Shown piece by piece: positions 25,316-33,975 of a stretch of DNA of 40,822 nucleotides. The notes under the pieces are model-generated. The model searched no databases. It was not told the DNA's origin and was given only the letters and a program-made list of their open reading frames with translations. This DNA comes from DAOTTX01 sp034437515. GTDB taxonomy: Bacteria > Chloroflexota > Anaerolineae > Aggregatilineales > Phototrophicaceae. Each line of letters opens with the position of its first letter. Within the stretch, counting starts at the first letter, position 1. Location: the NCBI GenBank assembly GCA_034437515.1, contig DAOTTX010000065.1, positions 1-40,822 of the forward strand, read 5' to 3'. The position numbers and the translations under genes were made by a program.

Positions 25316-27178
25316 GTGAAGCGTATTTACCTCGTATTGCTGATTTTGCTAACATCGCTGTCACTCGTCGCACAATCGCCAGATCAAGCAGATGAACTCA
25401 CGACGACGATTACCGACTTGTTAGACGAATATCGCGTTCCCGGCGCTGTGGTCGCTGTCATCCGCGATGGCGATGTGCTTTATAGCGAGGCATTCGGTGT
25501 CACTGATGTCGAGGCAGAAACACCCGTGACAACAGAAACGCTGTTCCCCATTGGGTCAGTGTCCAAGTCTTTCACGGCGTTGGCGGTCGCGCAGTTGGTT
25601 GAGGCGGGCCAACTCGATTTTGATGTGCCGATCAGCGAATACGTGCCAGAACTCACCCTATCTGATCCCGAAGCTCTCGACCAGATCACACTGCGGATGT
25701 TGCTCTCGCACACCGCCGGGTTGACGCCGGGGACGCTGCCGCAGTTTGGACAATATCCTGACCGAGCCGCTGTCATTGATGACCTGGAAAATGTGCCGCT
25801 GCAATCTGAACCGGGGACGGCATACGCTTATAGCAATCGCGGGTATATTCTCGCGGGTTATATCATCGGGCAGATTACCGAGCTGACGTGGGAAGCCTAT
25901 GTGCAGGCGAATATCCTCAATCCGCTGGGAATGACTCGCACGAGCTTTGGCGCTGATTTGCTCAACGCAGAAAATCACGCGGTACCGCATTACTTTGACG
26001 TGCTACGAGGGACGACGCCGGTGCCGTTCTTTGAGAGTATCGATCTATCCGCCCCGGCCGGGTCGATCAATGCCAGCATCGAGGCGATGGTGCCTTATCT
26101 CTTGCTGCAACTCGGCGATGGCACCTATGAGGGCGAACGCCTGATTTCTGAGTCAATGCTCGAGATGTTGCAGACCGAACAGACCGAAGGCTATGCACTC
26201 GGTTGGTTCCCGCTGACCGTGCTCGATCTCGATCCCTTTGCGTCGGTCGATCCTATCGGGCATAACGGCGCTTTCAACGGATACAATGCTTTCGCTGCGC
26301 TCGCACCGGAAGCAGAGGTCGGGGCGGTCGTCTTGACGAACATGGATGCCGGTGTTGGGTCGTCGTTCACGCAGGCTGTACTGGTCGAGGCGCTGGCCTA
26401 TGGGTTGGGTGAATCGCTTGAGACACCGTACATCCAACGGTTGCAAGAACGCACCGGCTTCAACCCAGCACAGTTGGATGAGTTGCAGCAGGCCGCACAG
26501 AGCTACACAAGTAGTCCGCCGGATGCACTACTGGGCGAGTACACCAGCCCACTCGTTGATATGTTGACGATCCGGTCAAGTGAGGCCGGCTTCGTCATGG
26601 ATCTGCCGATGGTCGATCTGGAAGCGGTTAAACTCATCTTCTTATCCGATGAGCGATTCGTTCTGGATAGTGCCGAACTTGGTCTGACCGTGCTCACAGC
26701 GGAGATTGAAGGTGATACGGTGACACTTACACAGGAAGGTGAAGTCTTCGCTACGAAGGGTGCGGCTTCACTAACGCAGACTTACACCGACGAGGAGATC
26801 GGTTTTACAGTGCAGTTGCCCGGTGATCTGGAAGCGACTACCGAGGGCGATTTCACGTTGTATCAAGTCGAAGATCCATCTGGTACGTTGGGCATCGCTG
26901 CTGGTGAACGCGGCGACAATGTTGAGTCTGATGTCGTCGCGCTGTTACGCACTATCGCGCCTGAACTCGATGTCGAACCGTTGGCGGTGAACGAACTGCC
27001 GGGGCAGCGTGATTGGACGCAGTATGTCTACGAATTCGACGGTCAGGTTTATATCGTCAATACAACCGGCGTAAACGGTAGCATGGTTTATCTGCTGGCG
27101 GCGGCTCCTACGGCGAATATCGACCCGGTGTTTATGATGATGAATGAGATGACGCTTAGTTTCATGCTGATTGAATGA
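25316..27178 (+). CDS. Secreted class C beta-lactamase-like serine hydrolase with C-terminal extension
   Basis: 620 residues. The start is GTG 25316, because AAGGAG (25303-25308) is 7 bases upstream; an ATG at 25289 precedes that SD. A Sec signal peptide (KRIYLVLLILLTSLSLVAQ) predicts export. The serine-hydrolase domain (about 25-380) has SVSK with Ser81 and Lys84, AYSN with Tyr172 and Asn174, and the third motif GHNGAFNGY. Family members are D-Ala-D-Ala peptidases, esterases or peptidases; true beta-lactamase activity is not implied. After about residue 400 come a beta-rich DUF3471-like region (LGEYTSPLVDMLTIRSS) and a second small domain beginning YTDEEIGFTVQLPGDLEAT, a PsbP-like pattern fused at the end. 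It ends at a strong terminator. Confidence 0.9.
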   Translation: MKRIYLVLLILLTSLSLVAQSPDQADELTTTITDLLDEYRVPGAVVAVIRDGDVLYSEAFGVTDVEAETPVTTETLFPIGSVSKSFTALAVAQLVEAGQLDFDVPISEYVPELTLSDPEALDQITLRMLLSHTAGLTPGTLPQFGQYPDRAAVIDDLENVPLQSEPGTAYAYSNRGYILAGYIIGQITELTWEAYVQANILNPLGMTRTSFGADLLNAENHAVPHYFDVLRGTTPVPFFESIDLSAPAGSINASIEAMVPYLLLQLGDGTYEGERLISESMLEMLQTEQTEGYALGWFPLTVLDLDPFASVDPIGHNGAFNGYNAFAALAPEAEVGAVVLTNMDAGVGSSFTQAVLVEALAYGLGESLETPYIQRLQERTGFNPAQLDELQQAAQSYTSSPPDALLGEYTSPLVDMLTIRSSEAGFVMDLPMVDLEAVKLIFLSDERFVLDSAELGLTVLTAEIEGDTVTLTQEGEVFATKGAASLTQTYTDEEIGFTVQLPGDLEATTEGDFTLYQVEDPSGTLGIAAGERGDNVESDVVALLRTIAPELDVEPLAVNELPGQRDWTQYVYEFDGQVYIVNTTGVNGSMVYLLAAAPTANIDPVFMMMNEMTLSFMLIE

Positions 27179-27207
27179 TCGGTCAGCGATAGCAGCCTAT
27201 CTCAGAC

Positions 27208-27234
27208 AGCCCGGTATGATGTTACCGGGCTTTT
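27208..27234 (+). terminator. Intrinsic terminator after the serine hydrolase
   Basis: AGCCCGGTA (27208-27216), a six-base loop, TACCGGGCT (27223-27231) and then TTT. The perfect 9-bp stem begins 29 bases after the stop codon. Confidence 0.85.
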
Positions 27235-27299
27235 GCGTTCATAGACCACATCCGGTCTAATTGGTTTATATCTACCGAAGTGTGCAAGGAGAGAATACG

Positions 27300-28277
27300 A
27301 TGAAACCCATTCGTTGGGGCATTCTCAGTACGGCGAATATCGCTCATGCGTTCGTGGAGGGCGTTTTGCCGCTGGAAGATGCGGAAGTGGTCGCGGTTGG
27401 TTCCCGCGCACGAGAAACGGCGGACGCTTTCGGCGACCAATACGACATCCCGCGCCGCCATGCCAGTTATCAAGCACTCGCCGATGACCCGGATGTCGAT
27501 GTGATCTACATCGCCACACCGCACGTCTATCATTACGAAAACAGCCTGATGTGCCTGCACGCGGGAAAGGCCGTTTTGTGTGAGAAGCCGTTTGCGATCA
27601 ATGTGACGGAAGCACAGACCGTGCTTGATCTGGCGAAGGAAAAGAACCTGTTCATCATGGAAGCCATCTGGACACGCTTTCAACCGGCGTTTCGTAAGAT
27701 CCAATCATTGATTATGGATGATGTTATCGGTGAGGTGCGTCTCATCATTGCGGATTTCGGCATCAACCGTGATCCCGACCCGGTGCATCGTCTGTTCAAT
27801 CCAAGTCTGGGGGGTGGTGCGCTGCTTGATCTCGGTCTTTATCCGGTGATGCTGGCCTGTACCATCCTCGGTAGGCCGGCAGCTATTGCCTCGACCGCGC
27901 ATATGGGCGAAACCGGTGTTGATGTGCAGGCGGGCATCGCGTTTCGCTACGAAAAAGGGCAGATCGCTAACCTGACGATCAGCCTACAAGCGGATACACC
28001 GTTGACCGCATCCATCGTGGGGACGAAGGGGCGCATCGACATACCGCATGGTTGGTGGTTCGCGGAACGTTTCTCAGTGGTAACGCCTGACGGTAAAGAA
28101 GATTACGAGTTCCCGTTTGAGCACAACGGGTATACTTATGAAGCCGAGGAAACCATGCGCTGCTTGCGCGAAGGTGCGGTAGAAAGCCCGATCATGTCGC
28201 ACGATGACACGCTGCTGATTATGCACACACTGGATGCTATCCGTAAGCAGTGGGGGCTGGTCTATCCAACCGAGTAG
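27300..28277 (+). CDS. Gfo/Idh/MocA family NAD(P)-dependent dehydrogenase
   Basis: 325 residues. The Rossmann domain starts WGILSTANIAHAFVEG, with the second strand VVAVGSRA. The family signature CEKPF (EKP, with catalytic Lys) is at about residue 95. The C-terminal half has GGGALLDLGLYP, where the Asp/His-like site residues lie. This form is closest to the dihydrodiol dehydrogenase/glucose-fructose oxidoreductase-like branch, which oxidises sugars or diols with NAD(P). ATG 27300 is chosen because AAGGAGAG is just upstream; 39 bases of open frame before it have no start with an SD. It is monocistronic, between two hairpins. Confidence 0.92.
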   Translation: MKPIRWGILSTANIAHAFVEGVLPLEDAEVVAVGSRARETADAFGDQYDIPRRHASYQALADDPDVDVIYIATPHVYHYENSLMCLHAGKAVLCEKPFAINVTEAQTVLDLAKEKNLFIMEAIWTRFQPAFRKIQSLIMDDVIGEVRLIIADFGINRDPDPVHRLFNPSLGGGALLDLGLYPVMLACTILGRPAAIASTAHMGETGVDVQAGIAFRYEKGQIANLTISLQADTPLTASIVGTKGRIDIPHGWWFAERFSVVTPDGKEDYEFPFEHNGYTYEAEETMRCLREGAVESPIMSHDDTLLIMHTLDAIRKQWGLVYPTE

Positions 28278-28284
28278 GGGGGAA

Positions 28285-28307
28285 GGGCGTCCTGTTGCAG
28301 GACGCCC
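28285..28307. terminator. Strong hairpin between converging genes
   Basis: GGGCGTCCTG (28285-28294), loop TTG, CAGGACGCCC (28298-28307): a perfect 10-bp stem placed 7 bases after the dehydrogenase stop and 11 before the permease stop. There is no T run on either side, so it may be an RNA-end protector as much as a terminator. Confidence 0.6.
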
Positions 28308-28318
28308 GGTAACGTTGA

Positions 28319-31096
28319 TTATTCGTAGCGTAGCACGTTGAGCGGCTTCTCGCCGGATGCGTTCCACGAACTGAGCATGGCGGCAATCACGGCGATCACC
28401 ACACAGAGGAGCATCAGTAACACGGCGGTGCCGTAGGGCACGGAGCCGGCCGTATCGAGTCCGGGGAAGATCGTATCCAACAATGTCAGCAGCAGGATCA
28501 GCCCGATGCCGACACCGATAACCCCGCCAATCAGACCCATCAGTCCGTTTTCCAGCAGAAGCATACCGAGCACACGCTCCCGTTGCAGGCCGACCGCTTT
28601 CATCACGGCGATCTCACGGCGACGTTCCATCGTGGTCAGCGCGACGGAGTTTGCGATCACGATGCCACCCACAAGCAGGCTAAGCGCCGCAACTAAGATG
28701 GGTAGTGATGTGAACTGTTCCACCAGAGAATTGACGAGATCGTTGAGCAGGCGCGTTTCCGCGACCAGCACACCGGGAATTTCCTGAAGTTCGCTGCGCA
28801 CATCGGATATGGCATCTTCATCAACCTGTACGATAGCACTGACCGTACTCGGTGCGACGCTGTCAGGCAGTGCGTCGATGGGTGCGTACATCGGTGATGT
28901 GAAACCCGCAGTCCCAATGGCGCTTGTCCGGTCAATGATGCCGACGACTTCATAGGTTCTGGTCGGTGCGTTCTCATCACTGAGGCCGAAAGCGGCGAGA
29001 CGACTGTTCTCGAAAGAGAAGGTCAGTTGATCGCCCACTTCGATGCCTGCGTTGCCGCTGAAGTTATCCCGTGAGATGACGATGTGATTCTCGCCTGCAT
29101 CGGATTGGTTCAACTGTCGTCCGGCATAGAAGGGAAGTTCTGGCAAGTTATCCCCGATCTCACGCGCATCGAGTGACCCAAACGAGAATTGCAGGAAATC
29201 CGAGGTCGTTGAACCTTCCTCTTCATCTTGTGGCGGTGCTGCGCCAGGGTTCAGTGGGCCGAGTTCGTTCACCCGTGCCTCAATTTCCTCGTAAGTCAGC
29301 ACGTTGCCAGCCGGTTTTTCGACCGTTTGCAGGCGCACACCATACTGCGCCAGCGCGGAATAACTCTCGACCCCGTCCGCGCCGTCTAGTGTGGTTTCGA
29401 TGCGATCCAGCGTGGATTGATCTGAGGCCAACCCGGCAACGATCACATTACCGCCTACGTCCAGCTCGATAAGCTGCTGGAACTGCCGCAGGATTGTGCC
29501 AGAAAGCAGGGTAACCACGCTTAACACGAAGACACCGATGACCAGCGCCAACAATGTCGAGGCGACACGTCCACGCGCTGCCAGCATAGAACGCAGCGAC
29601 ACTTTGAGATCGACTATGCCGAACGATGGGAAGAACCGCCCGACCACCCAGATCACCAGTGAGAGCAGCAGATACAAAATGCCCATCGTCAAGAACGCCG
29701 CCGGGACGACCAGGAACGCAATCGGCCCGATGAAGCCGAAGCCGATGAGGGCGATGGCGACGATCACGACCAGCAGCGCCAGCAGGGATTGTAACCAACC
29801 CGCACGCGGTACCAGCGCCTCTTCAGGGCGCAGCACCAGCCCGGGGCGGATTTGCCCGGCGGAAAGTGTGGGCAAAAAGCCAAACACGGTAGTGACCAGA
29901 ATACCGACGATCAAACCGATGATGACCGGTTCCAGCGCAAACACGAACGGTAGTGACCCGAAGACATTTTCCGCTACACTGCGTAGTGCGAAGGTCAGCG
30001 TCCAACCGAGGATGACACCGGCGATACTGCCGACCACACCCATCAGAAAGGCTTCCACCAGGAACAGGTTAGTCACCTGTCTTCCGCGCAGGCCGATAGT
30101 CTTGAGTACCGCGACCTCGACTGTGCGGCGGCGGACGATCACCTGCATGGTGTTGATGATGCCGATACCACCGATCAGCATAGAGAGCAGGCCCATCACA
30201 CTGACCAGATCATTGATGCCGCCGGAGAGTGTTTCATTCAAGTCACGCAGGTCGGCGGTCGTTGTCGTGTCTAAATACGGATATTCTTCGAGCAGTGCCT
30301 CGTTGATTTCTATCTCGCGTGCCGGGTCGGCCAGACGAGTGTAAACAGTCGTCGCTCGTGTGCCCTCAATATCGGCGAAGAACTGGATCGCGTCATGGTC
30401 GATAAAATAGAAACCGACGATTGAGGCGAAGAAGTCCTGACCGACCGTGCCGCCAGATTCTTCAATGATGCCGACCAGGTTAAATTTCGCCGTCGCACCA
30501 CCGATGCTAAGCACATCACCGATCTCCAGGTTCATGTCATCGGCGAGGGTTTCGCTGACGACCATATCCGTCGGTTCCTCGATGGCTTCTGCGAGGCTAC
30601 GTCCATCGAGGGTCTGGATGTCACCATACAGCGGGAAAACCCCGGTATCTACGACGAAAGATACGACGAACGGGGTTGCGGTACCTGCTCGTTCTGAGCT
30701 AATGCCCGATGTGAGCGGCAGTCCTTGCCGGTAGGTGGTTTCGACCTCACCGGGGAAGTTCTCCTCGAACCAGGCACGCAGCGTTTCCAGACCTTCGGCG
30801 TTGAAGTAATCGTCGAACTGCTCACTGGGGGTGATCAGACCGTCAGAACCCGCCTCACGCACTTGCTCGTCGGTGAGTTCGAACTCATCTAACGCTGCTT
30901 CGATGCGAATATCTGCCTGGTTGGCTTCTTGCAGGCTCGTCGTCAGGGTGTTGTCGATCATCACACCGAGGGTTTGTAAGCTGACAATCGCCGCTACACC
31001 TGATGCGATACAGAGCAGGGCGAATAACGTGCGCTGCCCGTTCACTCGCATATCGTTGAGCGAGTGTTTGATGTAAAACTTGAGTTGGTCGAACAT
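28319..31096 (-). CDS. ABC exporter permease, duplicated FtsX/MacB type
   Basis: 925 residues, with two MacB_PCD-FtsX units. Residues 1-45 have the first helix (LFALLCIASGVAAIVSLQTL). An extracytoplasmic MacB_PCD-like domain follows (TDMVVSETLADDMNLEIGDV, a motif typical of this domain), then three helices with VRRRTVEVAVLKTIGLRG at the cytoplasmic face. Extra helices and a second copy follow (ISRDNFSGNAGIEVGDQLTF, then ERRREIAVMKAVGLQRERVL) and the last two helices. The ATG is 3 bases after the stop of the ATP-binding gene. Such pairs move lipids, lipoproteins, peptides or antibiotics or act mechanically on the envelope; no adaptor (MacA-like) gene is adjacent. Substrate unknown. Confidence 0.92.
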   Translation of the reverse strand: MFDQLKFYIKHSLNDMRVNGQRTLFALLCIASGVAAIVSLQTLGVMIDNTLTTSLQEANQADIRIEAALDEFELTDEQVREAGSDGLITPSEQFDDYFNAEGLETLRAWFEENFPGEVETTYRQGLPLTSGISSERAGTATPFVVSFVVDTGVFPLYGDIQTLDGRSLAEAIEEPTDMVVSETLADDMNLEIGDVLSIGGATAKFNLVGIIEESGGTVGQDFFASIVGFYFIDHDAIQFFADIEGTRATTVYTRLADPAREIEINEALLEEYPYLDTTTTADLRDLNETLSGGINDLVSVMGLLSMLIGGIGIINTMQVIVRRRTVEVAVLKTIGLRGRQVTNLFLVEAFLMGVVGSIAGVILGWTLTFALRSVAENVFGSLPFVFALEPVIIGLIVGILVTTVFGFLPTLSAGQIRPGLVLRPEEALVPRAGWLQSLLALLVVIVAIALIGFGFIGPIAFLVVPAAFLTMGILYLLLSLVIWVVGRFFPSFGIVDLKVSLRSMLAARGRVASTLLALVIGVFVLSVVTLLSGTILRQFQQLIELDVGGNVIVAGLASDQSTLDRIETTLDGADGVESYSALAQYGVRLQTVEKPAGNVLTYEEIEARVNELGPLNPGAAPPQDEEEGSTTSDFLQFSFGSLDAREIGDNLPELPFYAGRQLNQSDAGENHIVISRDNFSGNAGIEVGDQLTFSFENSRLAAFGLSDENAPTRTYEVVGIIDRTSAIGTAGFTSPMYAPIDALPDSVAPSTVSAIVQVDEDAISDVRSELQEIPGVLVAETRLLNDLVNSLVEQFTSLPILVAALSLLVGGIVIANSVALTTMERRREIAVMKAVGLQRERVLGMLLLENGLMGLIGGVIGVGIGLILLLTLLDTIFPGLDTAGSVPYGTAVLLMLLCVVIAVIAAMLSSWNASGEKPLNVLRYE

Positions 31097-31099
31097 CGC

Positions 31100-31885
31100 T
31101 TACTCTTCCCTAACGCGGACGGCCTGCATTTCGCCGGTCTCGCGTTTTTCCTTGAAGGCCTGGACGGCTGCCATCTGGGCGCTGCTGCGCGGGTCGATGT
31201 CGCTGGCGATTTCACCATCGACGAGCGAAACCACACGGTCACACTCCGAGGCGATTTCCATATCGTGGGTGACGACGACGACTGTGGTATTGAACTCTGA
31301 GCGCACTTTACGCAGGGTGTCCATGACGACCTCGCCGGATTCGGTGTCGAGGTTGCCGGTCGGTTCATCCGCGAGCAGCAGCGGTGGATTGTTAGCAAGC
31401 GCCCGCGCAATGGCGACACGCTGCTGCTGACCGCCGGAAAGCTGGGTGGGGCGATGCCCGAAACGATCACTGAGGCCGAGCGATGTCAGCAATTCTTTGC
31501 CACGCTTCGTCGGGTTGAACTTACTACTACGAGAGAATTGGGTCGGTAGGGCGACATTTTCCAGCGCGGTTAGCGTGGGAATGAGGTTGAACTGCTGGAA
31601 CACAAAACCGATCTTCTCGTTACGGATGCGTGTCAGTTCACGCTCGTTCAGGTCGGTGATGTCCTTTCCGTCGAGATAGATACGACCGGTCGTAGGCGTA
31701 TCCAGACCACCGATAATGCCCAACAGTGTTGATTTACCACTGCCCGATGGCCCGATGATGCCCAGGAATTCCCCGGCCCTCGCGTTGAGTGAAATTCCTT
31801 TGAGGATGTTCAATGTGACCTCACCCATTTTGAGGTCTTTGGTGATGTTCTCGACTTGCAGAACATTGTTGTTTTGGTTATTCAT
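31100..31885 (-). CDS. ABC exporter ATP-binding protein (LolD/MacB type)
   Basis: 261 residues. Walker A is GPSGSGKST at about residues 45-53, the Q loop is FVFQQFNLIPTLTALENV, the signature is LSGGQQQRVAIARAL, Walker B is LLLADEPTGNLDT, and the switch His is in VVVTHD. The spacing matches the LolD/MacB/FtsE-like group that energises FtsX-type permeases. The C-terminal 40 residues (AQMAAVQAFKEKRETGEM) form an extra helix. ATG 31885 is chosen over the in-frame TTG 31894, since AGGAATTG lies just upstream. Followed after 3 bases by its permease. Two -10-like boxes upstream on the minus strand (TATACA 31936-31941; TATAAT 31967-31972) may drive the pair. Confidence 0.95.
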   Translation of the reverse strand: MNNQNNNVLQVENITKDLKMGEVTLNILKGISLNARAGEFLGIIGPSGSGKSTLLGIIGGLDTPTTGRIYLDGKDITDLNERELTRIRNEKIGFVFQQFNLIPTLTALENVALPTQFSRSSKFNPTKRGKELLTSLGLSDRFGHRPTQLSGGQQQRVAIARALANNPPLLLADEPTGNLDTESGEVVMDTLRKVRSEFNTTVVVVTHDMEIASECDRVVSLVDGEIASDIDPRSSAQMAAVQAFKEKRETGEMQAVRVREE

Positions 31886-32026
31886 TGGTATCAATTCCTA
31901 TGATGTTTGCCCATGTGAAAGCATTTCCACACAACTGTATACGAACTTTACAGTCTTGTGTTGCAGATTATATGAGAATCCTCGAAACAATCCCTCAAAC
32001 GAGTGATTTATGGCGACTGTCTACCG

Positions 32027-32329
32027 CTAGAGGTCGCTTACGCGACTGATGTCATATCGCTTAATATCGGTTTCACCTGCCAGCAGATCGGGGAGCTTGC
32101 TGTTGAAGGTCGCCATATGCGGTGTCTTGAAGTGTGCCATCAACGCTTCTTCATTTGTCCATACCTCAAAGATGCGAAAGAGGTTTTCGTCTTCGATGTC
32201 ACTGTAGAAATGATAGGTGATGCAGCCCGCTTCGGCTTCGCTAGCACGAGACATCTCAATCCCAGCGTCTACAGCCGCCTGACGGCTCTCCGGTTTGATG
32301 CGGACGGTACCTGAAACAACGATCATCAT
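32027..32329 (-). CDS. ABM-domain (YgiN-like) monooxygenase
   Basis: 100 residues, the size of a single antibiotic-biosynthesis-monooxygenase domain. The core is VVSGTVRIKPESRQAAVDAG, then AGCITYHFYSDIEDENLFRI, FEVWTNEEALMAHFKTPHM. In this dimeric ferredoxin-like fold, family members oxidise quinols or polycyclic aromatics without cofactor, or only bind them. ATG 32329 is preceded by AAGGAT; the tetR stop is one base away, so the pair is coupled. A link to quinone or electrophile stress sensed by the TetR protein is inferred. Confidence 0.85.
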   Translation of the reverse strand: MMIVVSGTVRIKPESRQAAVDAGIEMSRASEAEAGCITYHFYSDIEDENLFRIFEVWTNEEALMAHFKTPHMATFNSKLPDLLAGETDIKRYDISRVSDL

Positions 32330-32330
32330 A

Positions 32331-32990
32331 TTATCCTTGCTCGGCTTGTAGGCCGATGAATAATGTGTGTAAAGTAGCGGCGAATGTCTCACCGAAATCG
32401 ACTTCAAATGCGCGTAGTGTGGGTTCTTTCTCGAAGACTTCCAGCACGACGGCGGCAGGATCAGCGAGATGCTGCACGCCGATCATCAGCGCGTATGCCT
32501 GTTGTAGTACCGCCGCACCCTGACCGGAACCGAGGAATAATAGCGTTTCTTCCAGAATTTGCCCGGTTTGCAGCATCCGTGCCAGGATCGCCCGCTTGAG
32601 GTTAACTGCGGTTTCATAGTCGATGTTGCGTTCCAGGACGACATGCAGAATGGCGAATAACCGGTTCAGCGCCGGACGCGCAACGAACGCCTGTGTGATG
32701 ACCGCCGTCACCTGTTGAATGGTCGCTGGTGCGTCGAGTTGGCTGAGTTGTGCATCTAAGGTTTCAAAGAGTGTGAGGAACTGCTGCTTTTGTACTTCGA
32801 GGAACAGTGCCTCTTTCGTCTTGAAATAGAGATAGACCGTCCCCTTCGCCAAACCGACGGCCCTTGCCACGTCAATGACGTTAATATCGTCATAACGCCG
32901 CTGCTGGAATAGTTCCCAGGCGGCCTGTAGGATGCTTTGTCTACGTGCTTCTTTCTGGTCTTCATGCCTTGCACGATGTTTTACTGCCAA
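32331..32990 (-). CDS. TetR family transcriptional regulator
   Basis: 219 residues. The DNA-binding N-terminal domain is RRQSILQAAWELFQQRRYDD then INVIDVARAVGLAKGTVYLY with FKTKEALF, a standard TetR helix-turn-helix. Residues 70-219 form the helical ligand-binding and dimer domain, with no recognisable ligand signature. The start is TTG at 32990, unusual but decided by AAGGAGGT at five bases distance and no other start nearby. The promoter (33019-33047) is near consensus, and an inverted repeat at 33003-33021 touches its -10, so autorepression is likely. It is followed by the ABM gene and divergent from a methyltransferase, its likely targets. Confidence 0.93.
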   Translation of the reverse strand: MAVKHRARHEDQKEARRQSILQAAWELFQQRRYDDINVIDVARAVGLAKGTVYLYFKTKEALFLEVQKQQFLTLFETLDAQLSQLDAPATIQQVTAVITQAFVARPALNRLFAILHVVLERNIDYETAVNLKRAILARMLQTGQILEETLLFLGSGQGAAVLQQAYALMIGVQHLADPAAVVLEVFEKEPTLRAFEVDFGETFAATLHTLFIGLQAEQG

Positions 32991-33002
32991 GTTGACCTCC
33001 TT

Positions 33003-33021
33003 AAGTGACTACGGGTCATTT
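33003..33021. promoter_or_regulatory. Probable TetR operator
   Basis: AAGTGAC-TACGG-GTCATTT is an inverted repeat with six of seven matches per arm. It lies between the tetR SD and the tetR -10 box and overlaps the latter by three bases. Position and form fit an autorepressor site. Confidence 0.55.
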
Positions 33022-33047
33022 ATATCCGGCAAATGTAATCTTGTCAA
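33019..33047 (-). promoter_or_regulatory. tetR promoter, near consensus
   Basis: On the minus strand TTGACA (33042-33047) is separated by exactly 17 bases from TATAAA (33019-33024). It is the best sigma-70 promoter in the window, 29 bases before the start codon. Confidence 0.75.
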
Positions 33048-33132
33048 TAGCGTTACCTGATGAAGACTCTTTATCATCGAAGTGTTCTTTATCTGTTACA
33101 ATGTTCCAAAACTATATGCGGGATGTGAAGTA

Positions 33133-33975
33133 ATGTCGGAAAAGATTAGCGTTGAAACATTGCGGGATGTGCCAGAAACGTTGTTGATGACTCTTTATGC
33201 CAAGGCAGTAGAAGCACAACATCCTGATCCAATTTTGTTGGATAACATGGCACAGAAAATTGTAGATAGGATTGACTATGACTTTGGCACCATTTCTTTA
33301 AGGTCTGTAGCCCATGTGGGGGTGATGTTACGGGCAATGCTCATAGATCAGTCAGCGCAGTCCCACATCGATATTGACCCGATGGCAACTATTGTAAACC
33401 TCGGTGTTGGGTTGGACACACGCTTCTTTCGGCTGAGCAAGCATCAGATGCACTGGTACGAGCTTGATCTACCGAAGGCTATCGACATAAGACATGAATT
33501 GATCCCGATTCAGCAAGCCGAACGGTATCATTACATTGCCGGATCCGTTCTGGATTACAGTTGGATGGATGAGATCGACGCGCAAAGCCGACTTTTGTTC
33601 ATCGCGGAAGGCTTGTTCATCTACCTGCAAGAAGAACAAATCAAAGACCTGCTAATTGCGCTTACGGAGCGGTTTCCAGGTTCATACATTTTGTTTGATA
33701 CTGTTGGGCCGATGATCCAGCGGAGCAAGCGCGTATCTTATAACCCAATCACCCGTATGGATGCATCACTTCAATGGAGTATGATCCGACATAAGCGTAT
33801 TGAAGATTGGGACCCGCGTCTGCGTGTTGATCGAGTGTGGAACACACAGGACTTTCGCCGGGACCGTTGGCAGGCGGCGATTGCCGAAGCCGCCGGTCCC
33901 ATCGTCGCGAAGTTGCCGATGCCGTTTGTACGGTCGCTGTTCAGCCTTTATGTGGTACAGGTTCGGCTGAGCTGA
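33133..33975 (+). CDS. LCM/PpmN-like SAM-dependent O-methyltransferase
   Basis: 280 residues. The S-adenosylmethionine motif is IVNLGVGLDTRFFRL, followed by WYELDLPKAIDIR (the acidic end of strand 2) and FIAEGLFIYLQEEQIKDLL. These are the motifs of the leucine carboxyl methyltransferase family (PF04072-type), whose bacterial members methylate small molecules such as polyketides. ATG 33133 follows a weak SD (GGATGTGAAG); TACAAT at 33097-33102 could be its -10 box. The first 400 bases are visibly richer in A/T than the neighbours, which may reflect transfer. It is divergent from tetR and may be under its control. Its stop abuts the stop of the converging glmS gene with no bases between. Confidence 0.85.
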   Translation: MSEKISVETLRDVPETLLMTLYAKAVEAQHPDPILLDNMAQKIVDRIDYDFGTISLRSVAHVGVMLRAMLIDQSAQSHIDIDPMATIVNLGVGLDTRFFRLSKHQMHWYELDLPKAIDIRHELIPIQQAERYHYIAGSVLDYSWMDEIDAQSRLLFIAEGLFIYLQEEQIKDLLIALTERFPGSYILFDTVGPMIQRSKRVSYNPITRMDASLQWSMIRHKRIEDWDPRLRVDRVWNTQDFRRDRWQAAIAEAAGPIVAKLPMPFVRSLFSLYVVQVRLS

